A stretch of DNA of 64,000 nt from Ichthyophis bannanicus (lineage: Eukaryota; Chordata; Amphibia; Gymnophiona; Ichthyophiidae). The DNA is taken from NCBI GenBank assembly GCA_033557465.1, contig CM066031.1, forward strand, positions 1,669,788,800 through 1,669,852,799, in the 5' to 3' direction. The translations under genes and the position numbers were made by a program. Positions 41,746 to 51,969 of this stretch are shown here, piece by piece; position 1 is the stretch's first letter, and every line of letters begins with the position of its first letter. The notes below the pieces were generated by a model that saw only the letters and a program-made list of their open reading frames with translations, was not told the origin of the DNA and searched no databases.

Positions 41746-43000
41746 CAGCTTCAGATGCCAGGGAGAGACCCCAGAGTTGTGTGTCCCTGAAAAGGGCTCT
41801 ACCTCCCCCCATGGATCTCTGGCATCCAACCAGGGTAGGTGGGTAGGAGTTGAATAGGAATGGAACAGGTGTTTTAGAACAGCCTGACCAAACGAGGCAT
41901 CCCGGCAGGCGTCCTTGTCCAAACAGTAATGGGCTGTGAAGGTATGAACCGAGGCCCAGGAGGCCACTCGACAGATTTTGTCGATGGACACAGAGTTTAG
42001 ATGAGCCATTGAGGTTGCCATGGCCCTCACATTGTGAGCTGTGACATGGCCCTCCAGAGAAAGGTTCCTACTCTGGTAGGCGAAAGAAATACACTGAGCA
42101 ATCCAGTTGGACAGTGTTCTCTTAGAAATTGGAAGTCCCAAACGGGAAGGATCAAAAGCAACAAAGAGTTGGGAAGACTTTCTATGTTGCTGTGTTCTCT
42201 GCAAGTAAAAGGCGAGAGCTCTTTTACAATCCAAAGTATGAAGATTCCTCTCTGCACTTGATGCATGAGGACCTGGAAAAAAGACAGGTAAGTATACCTC
42301 TTGGTTCAGATGAAAAGGCGAGACCACTTTGGGTATTAAGTGTGGATTGGTCCCGAGGACTACCTTATCATGATGGAACCTTGTATAAGGAGGATTAGCC
42401 ACCAAGGCTTGCAATTCACTGATGCGGCGTGCTGAGGTGACTGCAATGAGAAAGATAACCTTCCAAGAAAGAAATTTCAAGGAGGTGGTGGCCAAAGGTT
42501 CAAAGGGTGGCTTCATAAGCTGACCAAGAACCAGGTTTAAGTCCCATGCCACTGGAGGTGGTCTAATGGGAGGTTTAGTTAAAAGAAGGCCTCTCATGAA
42601 TCTTGCTACAAGAGGATGAGAGGAAATAGGCTGTCCATTGAGAGGCTTGAGGGACGCTGCAATAGCACTTAAATGGACTCTTACTGAATTCGTTTTAAGG
42701 CCTGCATGGGATAAATGCAGAAGATACTCTAGTAAAGAATTCAAAGGTATTGCAAGAGGGTTAAGAGCCTTCTCTGAACACCAAACGGTAAATCTTTTCC
42801 ATTTGAAAGCATAAGAACGTCTAGTGGAAGGCTTTCTAGAAGCATGAAGAATATCTCTGACTTGCTGAGAGAGATGAAAAACTTGAAGGTCTAGGCCTTC
42901 AGCAACCAGGCCCAGAGATGGAGAGACTGGGGGTTTGGGTGCCACAATGTTCCGTCTTCCTGGGATAGGAGATCTGGTGCAGAGCCCAGCTCCAGGGAAG
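41728..43000 (-). CDS. DIRS B tyrosine recombinase (intact)
   Basis: Complete conserved recombinase: HASRKPSTRRSYAFKWKRFT, HAGLKTNSVRVHLSAIAASL, the arginine in VTSARRISELQ, KVVSPFHLNQEVYLPVFF, the HxxR pair in TAHNVRAMATS and the tyrosine in TFTAHYCLDKD. A tail of about 50 residues after the catalytic core runs to the stop at 41728 in the internal complementary region. The same frame is open back to 44298 through the RNase H/RT-coding region, so the start is unknown; the conserved part is given. It could supply integration function in trans if expressed. Confidence 0.88.
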
Positions 43001-44247
43001 GAGCTTGAGGGAGATGCAGAAGTAGAGGGTACCACACTTGGCGTGGCCAATGTGGTGCTATGAGGATCATGGAACCTCGGTCTCTCTGAAGCTTGAAAAG
43101 TGTTTTGGGAATTAGGGGAATGGGTGGAAAGGCATAAAGGAAGTCTTGACCCCAGTGAAGGAGGAAGGCATCCTTGGCCTGAACTCCCTGACAAGGAATT
43201 CTGGAACAGAACTGGGGAAGTTTGGCATTCCATGGACTTGCAAAGAGGTCTACGTCCGGGGTTCCCCAAATTCGAAAAATCCTGGCTACCTGGCCCATGT
43301 GGAGGGACCACTCGTGTGGAAGCAGAACTCGACTGAGTCTGTCTGCCCAACAGTTTTGAACGCCTGGAAGATATACTGCCATAAGATGAATCTGATGCTC
43401 TCTGGCGAAGGCCCACAGTCGCAAAGCTTCGTTGCAAAGCGACAGAGAGACAGTCCCTCCCTGCTTGTTCACATAGAACATGGCTACTTGGTTGTCCGTG
43501 TGGATGAGGACTGTCCTGTAGCTGAGCAGGGATTAGAACACTCTGAGAGCTAAGAATATTGCTCTGAGTTCCAAGAGACTGATGTGTAGAGAAGTCTCCT
43601 GTGGAGACCAGATGCCCTGGGTGGAGAGATCTTGCAGATGAGCTCCCCAACCCATTGTAGAGGCATCTGTTGTAAGGGTTGCTTGGGGTAGTGGCTGCTG
43701 AAAAGGGGACCCCAGCAACAGGTTTTGAGGGGACTTCCACCACTGGAGAGACCAGAAAAGGCGACTGGCGTTTGCTATTTTGTCTGACAGGCAACCTGAT
43801 GCCTGAGTCCATTGGGTGGACAAAGTCCATTGAGCTGCCCTCATGTGAAGGCGAGCATATGGAACCACATGCACGGTGGATGCCATGTGGCCTAAGAGTT
43901 GCAACATTTCTCAAGCAGTTAAATGGGACTTTAACTGTGTTTGGGAGGCTAACTGCACCAAGCGTAGGCAACGAGCCTGAGGGAGACAGGCCCTTGCAGT
44001 TGTGGTATCCAGCAGAGCCCCTATAAACTCCAGAGATTGAGTAGCGGTGAGATTGGATTTTGGGATGTTTATTACCAGTCCCAAATACTGAAGGACACGC
44101 ATTGTGGAGGTTAGAAAATTCTTGGCCTCTGACTGAGAGGGAGCTTGAATGAGCCAGTCGTCCAGATATGGGAAAACGAATATTCCTAGAGTGCGCAGAA
44201 ATGCAGCTACTACTGCCATGCATTTCGTGAACACCCTTGGTGCTGAG
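42891..44247 (-). pseudogene. DIRS B RT/RNase H, distal part (two stops)
   Basis: Resumes after PLE3 with VFTKCMAVVAAFLRTLGIFV and FPYLDDWLIQAP (catalytic DD). A TGA near 43908 stands where other copies have an Arg codon. RNase H has TTDASTMGWGAHL and LLELRAIFLAL, and a TAA near 43533 precedes HTDNQVAMFYVNKQGGT. The C-terminal tail ends at 42891. Both lesions are single-base nonsense changes rather than indels. Confidence 0.85.
44231..44247. repeat. PLE3 left target-site duplication
   Basis: ACACCCTTGGTGCTGAG, repeated exactly at 44552-44568. Removing the insert rejoins the RT frame (…LASAPR|VFTK). Confidence 0.9.
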
Positions 44248-44551
44248 ACAAAAACAGGAAGCAGCAGATTCAACATCCAATAACTTTAATATTACCAAAT
44301 AAGTGGCCTAAGCCCAACACAAGCTTTTCAGACAATAGCGACTTCCATTGTCTCTCTTGAGCCTGGTAAAGTCTATGCACATCACACCCACAGTGTGCCC
44401 TGATAGCCCCTGATGAAGTGACATACGAAACACGGCCTGTGTTGGGCTTAGGCCACTTATTTGGTAATATTAAAGTTATTGGGTGTTGAATCTGCCGCTT
44501 CCTGTTTTCGTTTCTGCTCGTTTGAGTGGCTAGCGCTGTTCTTTTTGTTGG
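44248..44551 (+). mobile_element. short fold-back PLE3 (304 bp)
   Basis: Only terminal sequence remains: 44254-44311 is the reverse complement of 44444-44506, with a hammerhead core between. The 17-bp duplication shows it inserted as such. No coding capacity. Confidence 0.88.
44405..44448 (+). ncRNA. hammerhead ribozyme, PLE3
   Basis: Helix I AGCCC (44405-44409) pairs with GGGCT (44444-44448). The core CTGATGA is at 44410-44416, followed by one extra A, helix II GT/AC with loop GACAT, GAAA (44427-44430), helix III CAC/GTG with loop GGCCT, and the cleavage triplet GTT. Helix III and its loop are the same as in PLE1, while helices I and II differ but pair, so pairing is conserved by compensating changes. 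Confidence 0.75.
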
Positions 44552-44568
44552 ACACCCTTGGTGCTGAG
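44552..44568. repeat. PLE3 right target-site duplication
   Basis: ACACCCTTGGTGCTGAG, the partner of 44231-44247. Confidence 0.9.
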
Positions 44569-44859
44569 GCCAGACCGAAAGGAAGCACCCTGTATTGGAA
44601 GTGCTTGTCTCCAAAAAGGAACCGAAGGAACCTTCTGTGTGTTGGATGGATGAGGACATGGGTGTACGCATCCTTGAGATCTAGAGAACAAAACCAGTCC
44701 TGACTCTGAAGGTATGGAAGCAGAGCATCGAGAGAAATCATCTTGAATTTCTCCTTGAATAGAAATTTGTTCAATTCTCTGAGATCTAAGATGGGTCTGT
44801 AGCCCCCTGTTTTCTTTGGGATAAGAAAATAAGGGGAGTAGAACCCTGTGCCTTGTTGA
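44569..44859 (-). pseudogene. DIRS B RT, middle part
   Basis: Minus-strand frame GYRPILDLRELNKFLFKEKF, SLDLKDAYTHVLIHPTHRRF (palm A) and YRVLPFGLASAPR, between the retrovirus (right) and PLE3 (left). Open throughout. Confidence 0.88.
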
Positions 44860-45332
44860 TGTGATAGGCGATGGCCTAGTTCATCCTGTAGGTAGCCGAG
44901 GCACGTATATTAGGCCTGAGTCCCCCTCCCTTACTTTAGAATATTATAACTGACTTTGGAATATTATAGCAGAACCAGACAGACAGAAAATACCAGTAGC
45001 TGTTAGAAACTGCCTTGCTCTGCTTTTGATAAGCAATGTTCTGATAAGAAAGTAAAACTTTTCCACTGTTTTTTGTTATGGTTTAACCACAGATGTCTTT
45101 TCAGTATTATGCTTTCACGCTGTAGCCCTGTTAGCACACACTGACCTTGTAGAGAATAGCAGCATGTATTCTTGAAGAATATATTATGTCTAGAGATTTG
45201 AGCCTTAGTTAGAAAAGCCTGCACAGAATGAAAACAGGTACAAGCCAGATCAGAGATGGCTATTGGGAGAGAGAGAGGGGGGCCACCGAGACCAATGAGG
45301 AGTTTTGCCTGTATTAGACTGGAGAAGAACAG

Positions 45333-45339
45333 TATATAA
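45333..45339 (+). promoter_or_regulatory. LTR TATA-like box
   Basis: TATATAA, about 66 bases before the ATTAAA signal; it would place the start of R near 45360. The same box lies at 54595-54601 in the 3' LTR. Confidence 0.7.
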
Positions 45340-45404
45340 CCTGTCGTTTTTCTGAGCTCAGGGCTCAGACATTTTGTATGTGACATTGGCCTGAGTCTGT
45401 GCAC

Positions 45405-45410
45405 ATTAAA
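45405..45410 (+). terminator. LTR polyadenylation signal
   Basis: ATTAAA, followed by a GT-rich stretch. The copy at 54667-54672 would serve the proviral transcript. Confidence 0.6.
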
Positions 45411-45478
45411 CTGGTTTGAATTCTAGTCAATAGACTCCTGGTTTTATTCGTTGTGGGCCCTTCGCTATTACATATTCT

Positions 45479-45497
45479 TGGTGCATTGGCCGGGAAT
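45479..45497 (+). promoter_or_regulatory. primer-binding site, tRNA-Gly
   Basis: TGGTGCATTGGCCGGGAAT matches the complement of the 3' end of vertebrate tRNA-Gly(GCC) for 19 bases, six bases after the LTR. First-strand synthesis would have been primed here. Confidence 0.85.
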
Positions 45498-46176
45498 GGC
45501 ATGATATGCGAATAGTACGCAAGTGAATACTACCACGTATTACCGCCTCCAGGTTTGGTCCGGCTGGGCCCACAGCCGACCGACGTGGAGAGGATCCCAG
45601 GCGCCGACAGGTCCCTTGCATCGGAGGGTTCCACCCTGCCTCGGCGGCCTGCTGGGTCCGGCTGGCCAACACCTCGAACCCAGGGGAGTCCATGATTTAA
45701 TCCAAGGTGGAACTGGTTGCGCAGCGCATTAGCTACCGGATCCGGTGAGTATTGATTTTTCTGGTTCTTAGTCAGTTAGCTCTGGGAAAGTCTCGAGACT
45801 GATTTGGTACAGTAACAGGTAAAGGAAGTCTGATCAACTTCCAGGGCGATCCTATTACCCCTGCAGGAGTATGCGCAGGGCGAAGCCATCGACACTTTTG
45901 GTTTGGTAATTTAGGTTTAGTCAGTTAGCCCGGGAATTTGGGAAATGCTAGCATGTTTGGTTGTGTGAAGTGTGATTGAGAGGTCTTGCAATACAGGCCA
46001 AGCGAGAGCGGACTCCTAAGTAGCGCAGTTCCTGACCGGGCGACCGCGTTCAGGTCGCGAACAGGAGGAAGCGTTTGTTGTTTGTCCCCTCATTGTTTTG
46101 TGGGCTACGCGGACCCCTTACCCGTAGCCATCCTACCTACCCTTTCTGTTTGCTGTCTTGTACGTTATACGTTATA
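45498..46176 (+). other. retroviral leader
   Basis: About 680 bases between primer site and gag with no convincing gene. The packaging signal and a splice donor are expected here, but I cannot pin them down. Confidence 0.6.
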
Positions 46177-48001
46177 ATGGGAGGGGCGGAGTCTGTACAA
46201 ACTCCGCTGAACTGTATGATCACGAATTTTAAGAAAGGATTTAGTGGTGATTATGGGGTGAAAATGTCACCGACCCGCTTAGAAAGTGTAGAAGGGTGTG
46301 GCCGGCGTTGGACGCCGGGTGGCCACCAGAAGGTACTTTTGATATCCAAATTGTGTCCCGTGTGCACAAGGTAGTGCGCAGCTATAGTCCTGAACAGTTT
46401 TCCTATATAGACTCATGGTTAGGGATATGTGAGAAACAGCCCTCTTGGATGAAGCGTTGCTGTGAGGGACAGAGTAAAATTATGTTAGCAACTGCCACAA
46501 GAGTCCCTGCCAAGAAAGAAAAACTCCCTATTTATGTAGCCCAAGAGTCTCCAGAGATCCCAAGGTATCCACCTGCCTTTTTGTATACTCCTGTCCCATC
46601 AGCTCCGCCAGTACTCCAAGAACCCCCGCCAATACCCCGAGTAGAGCCAGAGGAAGCGAGCGTACCTCCAGCCGAGGTGCTTCCACCCGATCATCCGCCT
46701 CCAAAATCTGAAGTGCGGACCAGTCCCCTAAGAAGTCGGAGCCCTAGTCCTGAGCAGCGCTCTGAGGTGGAACAATCATCCCCCGAAGAATCCGCTAGTG
46801 GAGAGTTAGATGCCAGTCCAGGGTCATCCACTGGTCCAGGTACCAGTAGCGGCGTCACCCAAAAGCCCACTGAAATGCGCTATAATTTCAGAAGTAGAAC
46901 GAGAGAAGCTCACCAACTGCCGCTGCGGCAGGTCCCAGGATTACCCATTCAAGACAATGGTCAGGTTGTGGTCGGACCGACCAGTCTAGTGTATGTGTGC
47001 CCTTCTCCACAACAGATTTATTAAACTGGAAAACGCATTATGCCTCCTATACTGAAAAACCCCAACATTTAACAGAGTTAATGTTTAGTATTATGCAAAC
47101 CCATCAGCCCACCTGGTCTGACTGTCGCCAGCTTTTGGCTACCCTCTTTACTACCGAAGAGCAGGCACGGATAGTGCGAGCGACCACTCGATGGTTGGAA
47201 GAGAACCCTGAAGTGGGGAGAAACCTAGATCCCAGACAGGCGGCAGCCGCAGATTTCCCAAATGAAGATCCCGGGTGGAACCCAAATAGTGATGTAGGAG
47301 AAAAGGCCCTCACCCGGTTCCGCCAGGCTCTACTGCAGGGCCTAAAGAAAGGAGGCCAGAGAGCTATGAATATTGGGAAAGTAGCGGACGTTCTTCAGCG
47401 CCCAGATGAGAGTCCAGCTGCTTTCTATGAACGATTAACTGAAGCTTATAGACTTTACACCCCCTATGATCCAGCAGCTCAGGAGAATTTACGCATGGTA
47501 AATGCCGCTTTTATGAGTCAGTCCCAGGGAGACATAAAACGAAAACTGCAAAAATTAGAAGGATTTGCGGGCATGAACGCAACACAGTTAATGGAAGTCG
47601 CACAAAAGGTATATGTGAATCGTGATCAAGAAAGCAAACGGGAAAGTGAAAGAAGGATGAGGAAGAAAGTGGATCTGCTCGCTGCAGCACTAGTTGAAGG
47701 ACGCAGAGGAGGATACCCTAACAGAAGAGCCAGAGGATGGGGAAGGGGCCGAGGGAGCGCTCGGCCCCCCCTTAGGTGCAAATCAGTGCGCTTATTGTAA
47801 AGAGGAAGGACATTGGAAGGATGCGTGCCCGAACATGAGCTCCACCCCCTGGAGGGGATGAGGGAGCGCCAGGAGAGCGGGGGGCGATTCCAGCAGCGAG
47901 GGGGGATGCAGCGCGCACAGTTTCAACAGTTCCAGCAAAATGAGACTGCCATGCAGGGAGTGGCAGTCACCGAAGCAGATTTCATGGATGAGGAGGAATA
48001 G
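46177..48001 (+). pseudogene. gag: retroviral gag (frameshifted)
   Basis: The ATG at 46177 opens GGAESVQTPL, a likely myristoylation site of matrix. The frame changes near 46300, continuing through a long Pro-rich region (46500-46900), and again near 47000 into capsid (PFSTTDLLNWKTHY). Capsid shows a major-homology-like block (RPDESPAAFYERLTEAYR, about 47400). In yet another frame CAYCKEEGHWKDAC (47787 onward) is one CCHC zinc knuckle; the shift follows a run of seven C at 47764. The distal frame ends FMDEEE-TAG at 47999-48001. Confidence 0.88.
47999..48001 (+). promoter_or_regulatory. UAG between gag and pro, in frame
   Basis: The frame upstream (…ADFMDEEE) and downstream (ARPGSKFFLGLQEP) is the same, separated only by TAG. 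Gammaretroviruses make Gag-Pol by suppressing such a UAG. Readthrough is inferred from the layout only. Confidence 0.6.
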
Positions 48002-48570
48002 GCCAGACCGGGCTCCAAGTTCTTCTTAGGTCTCCAGGAGCCTATGGTCAATGAAAAAATTGGAGACCAGCATATGGACTTTATGGTAGACACAGGGGCC
48101 GAGCATTCAGTAGTAGCCAAGCAGGTGGCCCCTGTGTCCTCTCGATCTGTTACAATCGTGGGAGCTACAGGAACAAGAACCACGAGACCCTTTCTGCAGA
48201 ACCGCGCCTGTGAACTAGGAGGACAGAAGATAACACACCAGTTCTTGTACATGCCTGAATGCCCAGTTCCCCTGTTGGGCTGAGACATGCTTGCAAAGCT
48301 TCAAGCACAGATATCCTTTGTTGAAGGGGGAAAAATGGAAATGACTATAAACTCAAAACCTGCCGGCCTGATGGTGTTAGCTGTCCCCCGAGAAGAAGAA
48401 TGGCGGTTCTATTCATCTGCATCCAAAGCAGTAAGCCTCTGTACACCTCTCAGCATTGCAGCCCCGCCTGGAGTATGGGCAGAGAATAATCCACCTGGCC
48501 TAGCGAAAAATATAGCTCCTGTACTTGTTACCCTTAAGCCAGGAGCAGAACCAGTGCATGTGCGTCAGTT
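48002..48570 (+). pseudogene. pro: retroviral protease and pol start (broken)
   Basis: Aspartic protease with the catalytic VDTGAEHSVV and a flap-like VGATGTRT, ending PECPVPLLG. A TGA (48281-48283) follows where an Arg codon would be expected, and the same frame goes on (DMLAKLQAQISF) to about 48570, where the frame changes. Confidence 0.85.
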
Positions 48571-49612
48571 ATCCCCTCCCACGACCAGCAATTGAAGGTA
48601 TTCATCGCCATCTGAAGAAATTACTGCAGTATGGACTTCTTAGAGAATGCCAATCACCCTGGAACACCCCCCTTCTCCCAATCAAGAAGCCTGGGACAGG
48701 TGACTACCGCCCAGTGCAGGATCTACGTCAAGTAAACAGTGCAATTGAAACTATACATCCAGTAGTACCAAATCCTTACACCCTCCTGGGACTGATTCCA
48801 GCAGAAGCCACTCATTTCACTGTTTTGGACTTGAAAGATGCCTTTTTCTGTATACGCCTGGCAGAGGCCAGTCAGCTTTTGTTTGCATTTGAATAGGAAA
48901 ACCCTACCACAGGAAGACGAGGACAACTCACTTGGACTCGCTTGCCACAAGGATTCAAGAATTCACCCACTATCTTCAGTGCAGCCCTCAGTCAAGATCT
49001 GTCAAGTTACCCTGTAACTCCGGGAAAGAGAATCCTACTCCAATATGTGGATGATTTGCTCATAGCCACCAACAATGAAACTGATTGTGTGCAAGCTACT
49101 AGTGATCTTTTGCACCTTTTGAATGAAGCTGGATACAAGGTCTCCAGAGCTAAGGCGCAATTATGCCAGACAGAAGTGAAATACCTAGGGTTCCATTTGT
49201 CAAAGGGAACCCGGAAATTAGGACTTGAGCGAAAGGAAGCAGTATGCCGCATTCCAACCCCCACTACCAGAAAACAGGTGCGAGCTTTCTTGGGAGCCGC
49301 AGGCTATTGCTGAATATGGATACCAAATTTTGCACTCATAGCAAAACCCTTGTACCAAGTCACACAGGGAGCTGAACGATCCCCCTTGGAATGGGGCCCA
49401 GAACAAGATAAAGCATTCAAATCATTGAAAACAGCATTAATGTCATCCCCAGCCTTGGGACTACCGGATGTACAGAAGCCATTTCGTCTGTATGTCCATG
49501 AGTCAGGTGGAAATGCATTGGGAGTTTTAACCCAGCCTCTTGGGTCTTGGCAGCGACCTGGGCCTACCTGTCAAAACAACTGGATCTTGTTGCCAAAGGA
49601 TGACCACCTTGC
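48571..49612 (+). pseudogene. pol: retroviral reverse transcriptase (broken)
   Basis: LPRPAIEGIHRHLKKLLQYG, DYRPVQDLRQVN, FTVLDLKDAFFCI (palm A), LPQGFKNSPTIFSAAL (B) and LLQYVDDLLIAT (catalytic YVDD, near 49047). The thumb/connection follows (QVRAFLGAAGYC, PDVQKPFRLYVHES). In-frame stops occur at 48894-48896 (TAG) and near 49312 (TGA, an Arg codon by context). The frame changes between 49540 and 49615. Confidence 0.9.
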
Positions 49613-50153
49613 TTGAGAGCTGTAGCAGCCACAGCCCTTTTAGTAAGCGAAGCTGACAAGCTCACCTTAGGACAAAATTTGCGAGTCACTGTACCACACT
49701 CTGTTCTAACCCTGATGGAACACAAAGGAAACCACTGGCTCACCAACGCTCGAATGTTGAAGTATCAAAGTATGCTTTGTGAGAATCCGCGATTGCAATT
49801 GAGCGTCAGCCAAACTCTGAACCCAGCTACCCTGCTGCCAGCCGGTCCAGGCCCTCCTGACCATGATTGCCTAGAAGTAATGGACACTGTATATTCAAGT
49901 CGCCCAGACTTAACTGATATTCCCTTGAGCCACCCAGACAAAACTTTCTTTGTGGATGGAAGTAGCCCCATAATGGAAGGACAGCGATGTGTGGAGTATG
50001 CAGTGGTGACCCTAGACATGGTAGTAGAATCATCAGCCCTGGCCCCAGGAACCTCAGCACAGAAGGCTGAATTGATAGCTCTAACACGAGCACTCAAACT
50101 TGGAACAGGAATCAGCCTGAATGTATACACGGACTCTAAATATGCTTTTACAA
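49613..50153 (+). pseudogene. pol: retroviral RNase H, first part
   Basis: The connection region is followed by the RNase H residues D (FFVDGSS), E (AELIALTRAL) and D (NVYTDSKYAF), open up to the LINE insertion. The remaining part is at 50384. Confidence 0.88.
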
Positions 50154-50383
50154 TATCCATTCGAGCTTTGAATATTGTATATAGTTAAAGTATATATATA
50201 ATATAATGTTGACTGTACATAGTTATCCCTGTTATTCCATGTTATATATGCCCCTGTTCTCTGTAAGCTCAATGTTGCCTGTATGCATTGCAGTATATTT
50301 TGTTCAATGTACACCGCGCTGATTATAATAGCGCGGTATAGAAGAGATGTTAAATAAATAAATAAATAAAATAAATAATACAA
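50154..50383 (+). mobile_element. LINE 3' tail inserted in retroviral RNase H
   Basis: About 230 bases ending in a GC hairpin (ACCGCGCTGATTATAATAGC GCGGT, 50310-50334) and (AAAT)n. TACAA flanks it on both sides (50149-50153 and 50379-50383), a short duplication. The same hairpin plus (AAAT)n tail closes the LINE at 14772-15408, so it is a severely 5'-truncated copy of that L2/CR1-type family. Confidence 0.82.
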
Positions 50384-50763
50384 CACTGCATGCCCATGGG
50401 GCCCTGTACAAGGAACGTGGATTGATCACCTCAGGAGGCAAGTCTATCAAGTATGGTCCAGAAATATTGACTTTGCTGGAAGCAGTATGGGCCCCCAAAC
50501 ATGTAGCAGTGATGCACTGTCAAGGCCATCAAACTGGAGATGGAGATGTATCCCGCGGAAATAGATTTGCTGATGCCTCAGCCCGAGAATCAGCCATTGC
50601 AGGACAAATTACTACCCCAAATGTAACAATTCAAGCAGCCATATTTCCAGTACCTTTGAGTGTATGGACACCCAGATATACCCAAGTAGAGAAGGACCAT
50701 TACTGTCAAAAGGAGGGGGGGGCAGTTATCAGAAACTGGATGGATAGTGTTGCCCCCGCCTGA
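50384..50763 (+). pseudogene. pol: retroviral RNase H end and integrase start
   Basis: Resumes with LHAHGALYKERGLITSGG, HVAVMHCQGHQ and NRFADASARESA (last catalytic Asp), then the linker to integrase. A stop falls at about 50761, and the frame changes to that of the integrase. Confidence 0.85.
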
Positions 50764-51867
50764 AGGGAGCTCAACCCTTGGTATGACCGTGATCCCTGAA
50801 GCCCTAGGCCCTGCCTTTGTCCAAGCCTTTCATCAAGCCACACACTATGGAAAAACAAAGATGGCCAATGATTTGAAGCCATACTTCTCTATCTCCCTGC
50901 TGGGACCTTTGACCACCTCAGTAGCCCGAAGATGTGTGACCTGTGCCAAGAACAATGCCCGACAAGGTCCTGTACCTCCCCCAAGAGTTCAGTCAGTAGG
51001 AGTGACCCCCATGGGAAATATCCAAATAGACTTTGCAGAAATGCCACGAGCAAATGGATATCGCTACTTGCTAGTTCTAGTTTGTACCTTTTCTGGATGG
51101 GTGGAAGCTTTTCCCACCAGAGCTGAGAAGGTCAGAGAAGTCACTAAAGACTTGCTCCATGAGATTATCCCCCGATTCGGAATACCTTTGACCATGGGGT
51201 CTGACAATGGGCCCTCTTTTATATCACAAGTAACCCAGCAGCTAGCTCATGCCCTGCAAATACAATGGAAGTTACACACAGCCTACAGGCCTCAGAGTTC
51301 AGGGAAAGTAGACAGAATGAACCGAACCCTAAAATCTCAGCTATCCAAACTTTGTCAGGAAGCCCACTTGAAGTGGCCCCAAGCTCTTCCCATAGCCCTT
51401 CTCCGAATACGTTCAGCCCCCACCATGCCATTAGGGGTATCCCCATTTGAGATTTTGTATGGGAGGCCCCTGCCCATAGTACAGGGGATAAGAGGGGATA
51501 TGAATCAAATTGGATCCGTAATTACTAGGCAAGAATTGTTGGCTCTAAGTTCTGTTTTGCAGAGCCTTCATACCTGGGTGCAGGACCAGTTGTCTATCAA
51601 TCTAACAGAGCCATTGCATCCTTTCAAGCCTGGAGCCTCGTGTGGGTAAAGGAGTGGAAGAAGACACCGTTGGCGCCTCATTGGAAGGGACCGTATATCG
51701 TTTTGCTATCAACCCCAACAGCAGTTAAAGTGGCCGAGATCGACTCCTGGATCCATCACAGTCGAGTGAAGCCAGCAGCAGTTCCTGAGAGTCGCCCCTG
51801 GACTTCGATCGCTAATCCTGCATCACCGTTGCGACTCACGCTGCGAAGACAAGATCCATCATCATAA
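50747..51867 (+). pseudogene. pol: retroviral integrase (catalytic Glu replaced by Asp)
   Basis: Zinc-binding part with FHQATHYGKTK (His pair) and RRCVTCAKN (Cys pair). Core with QIDFAEM and GSDNGPSF (first two Asp). Exactly 35 residues later SGKVDRMNRTLK has Asp where the D,D-35-E triad needs Glu. After a frame change near 51640, the C-terminal GPY/F domain (HWKGPYIVLLS) ends at 51867. 51868-51969 holds no gene. Confidence 0.9.
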
Positions 51868-51969
51868 AGACTTTGCCAGCTTGCTCCTGAATATTTGCAT
51901 TTCAGACTCTATCCTCTATCTACCTCAATCAACCATTAACTACCTCATTAATCATCAAAGACTATAATC

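Larger units (their letters stand above)
44860..45472 (+). repeat. retroviral 5' LTR
   Basis: Begins TGTGATAGGCGATGG and ends TTCGCTATTACA (TG...CA). It differs from the 3' LTR at about seven positions plus one G-run length by eye. It contains a TATA-like box and ATTAAA. Confidence 0.95.

Noticed and set aside
45003..45404. Minus-strand frame within the 5' LTR (97-133 codons), repeated at 54264-54557
   Set aside because: Present in both LTRs only because they are copies; no domain or start context.
45479..45520. tRNA-Gly-like sequence
   Set aside because: Only the 19 bases of the primer site match; there is no tRNA body.
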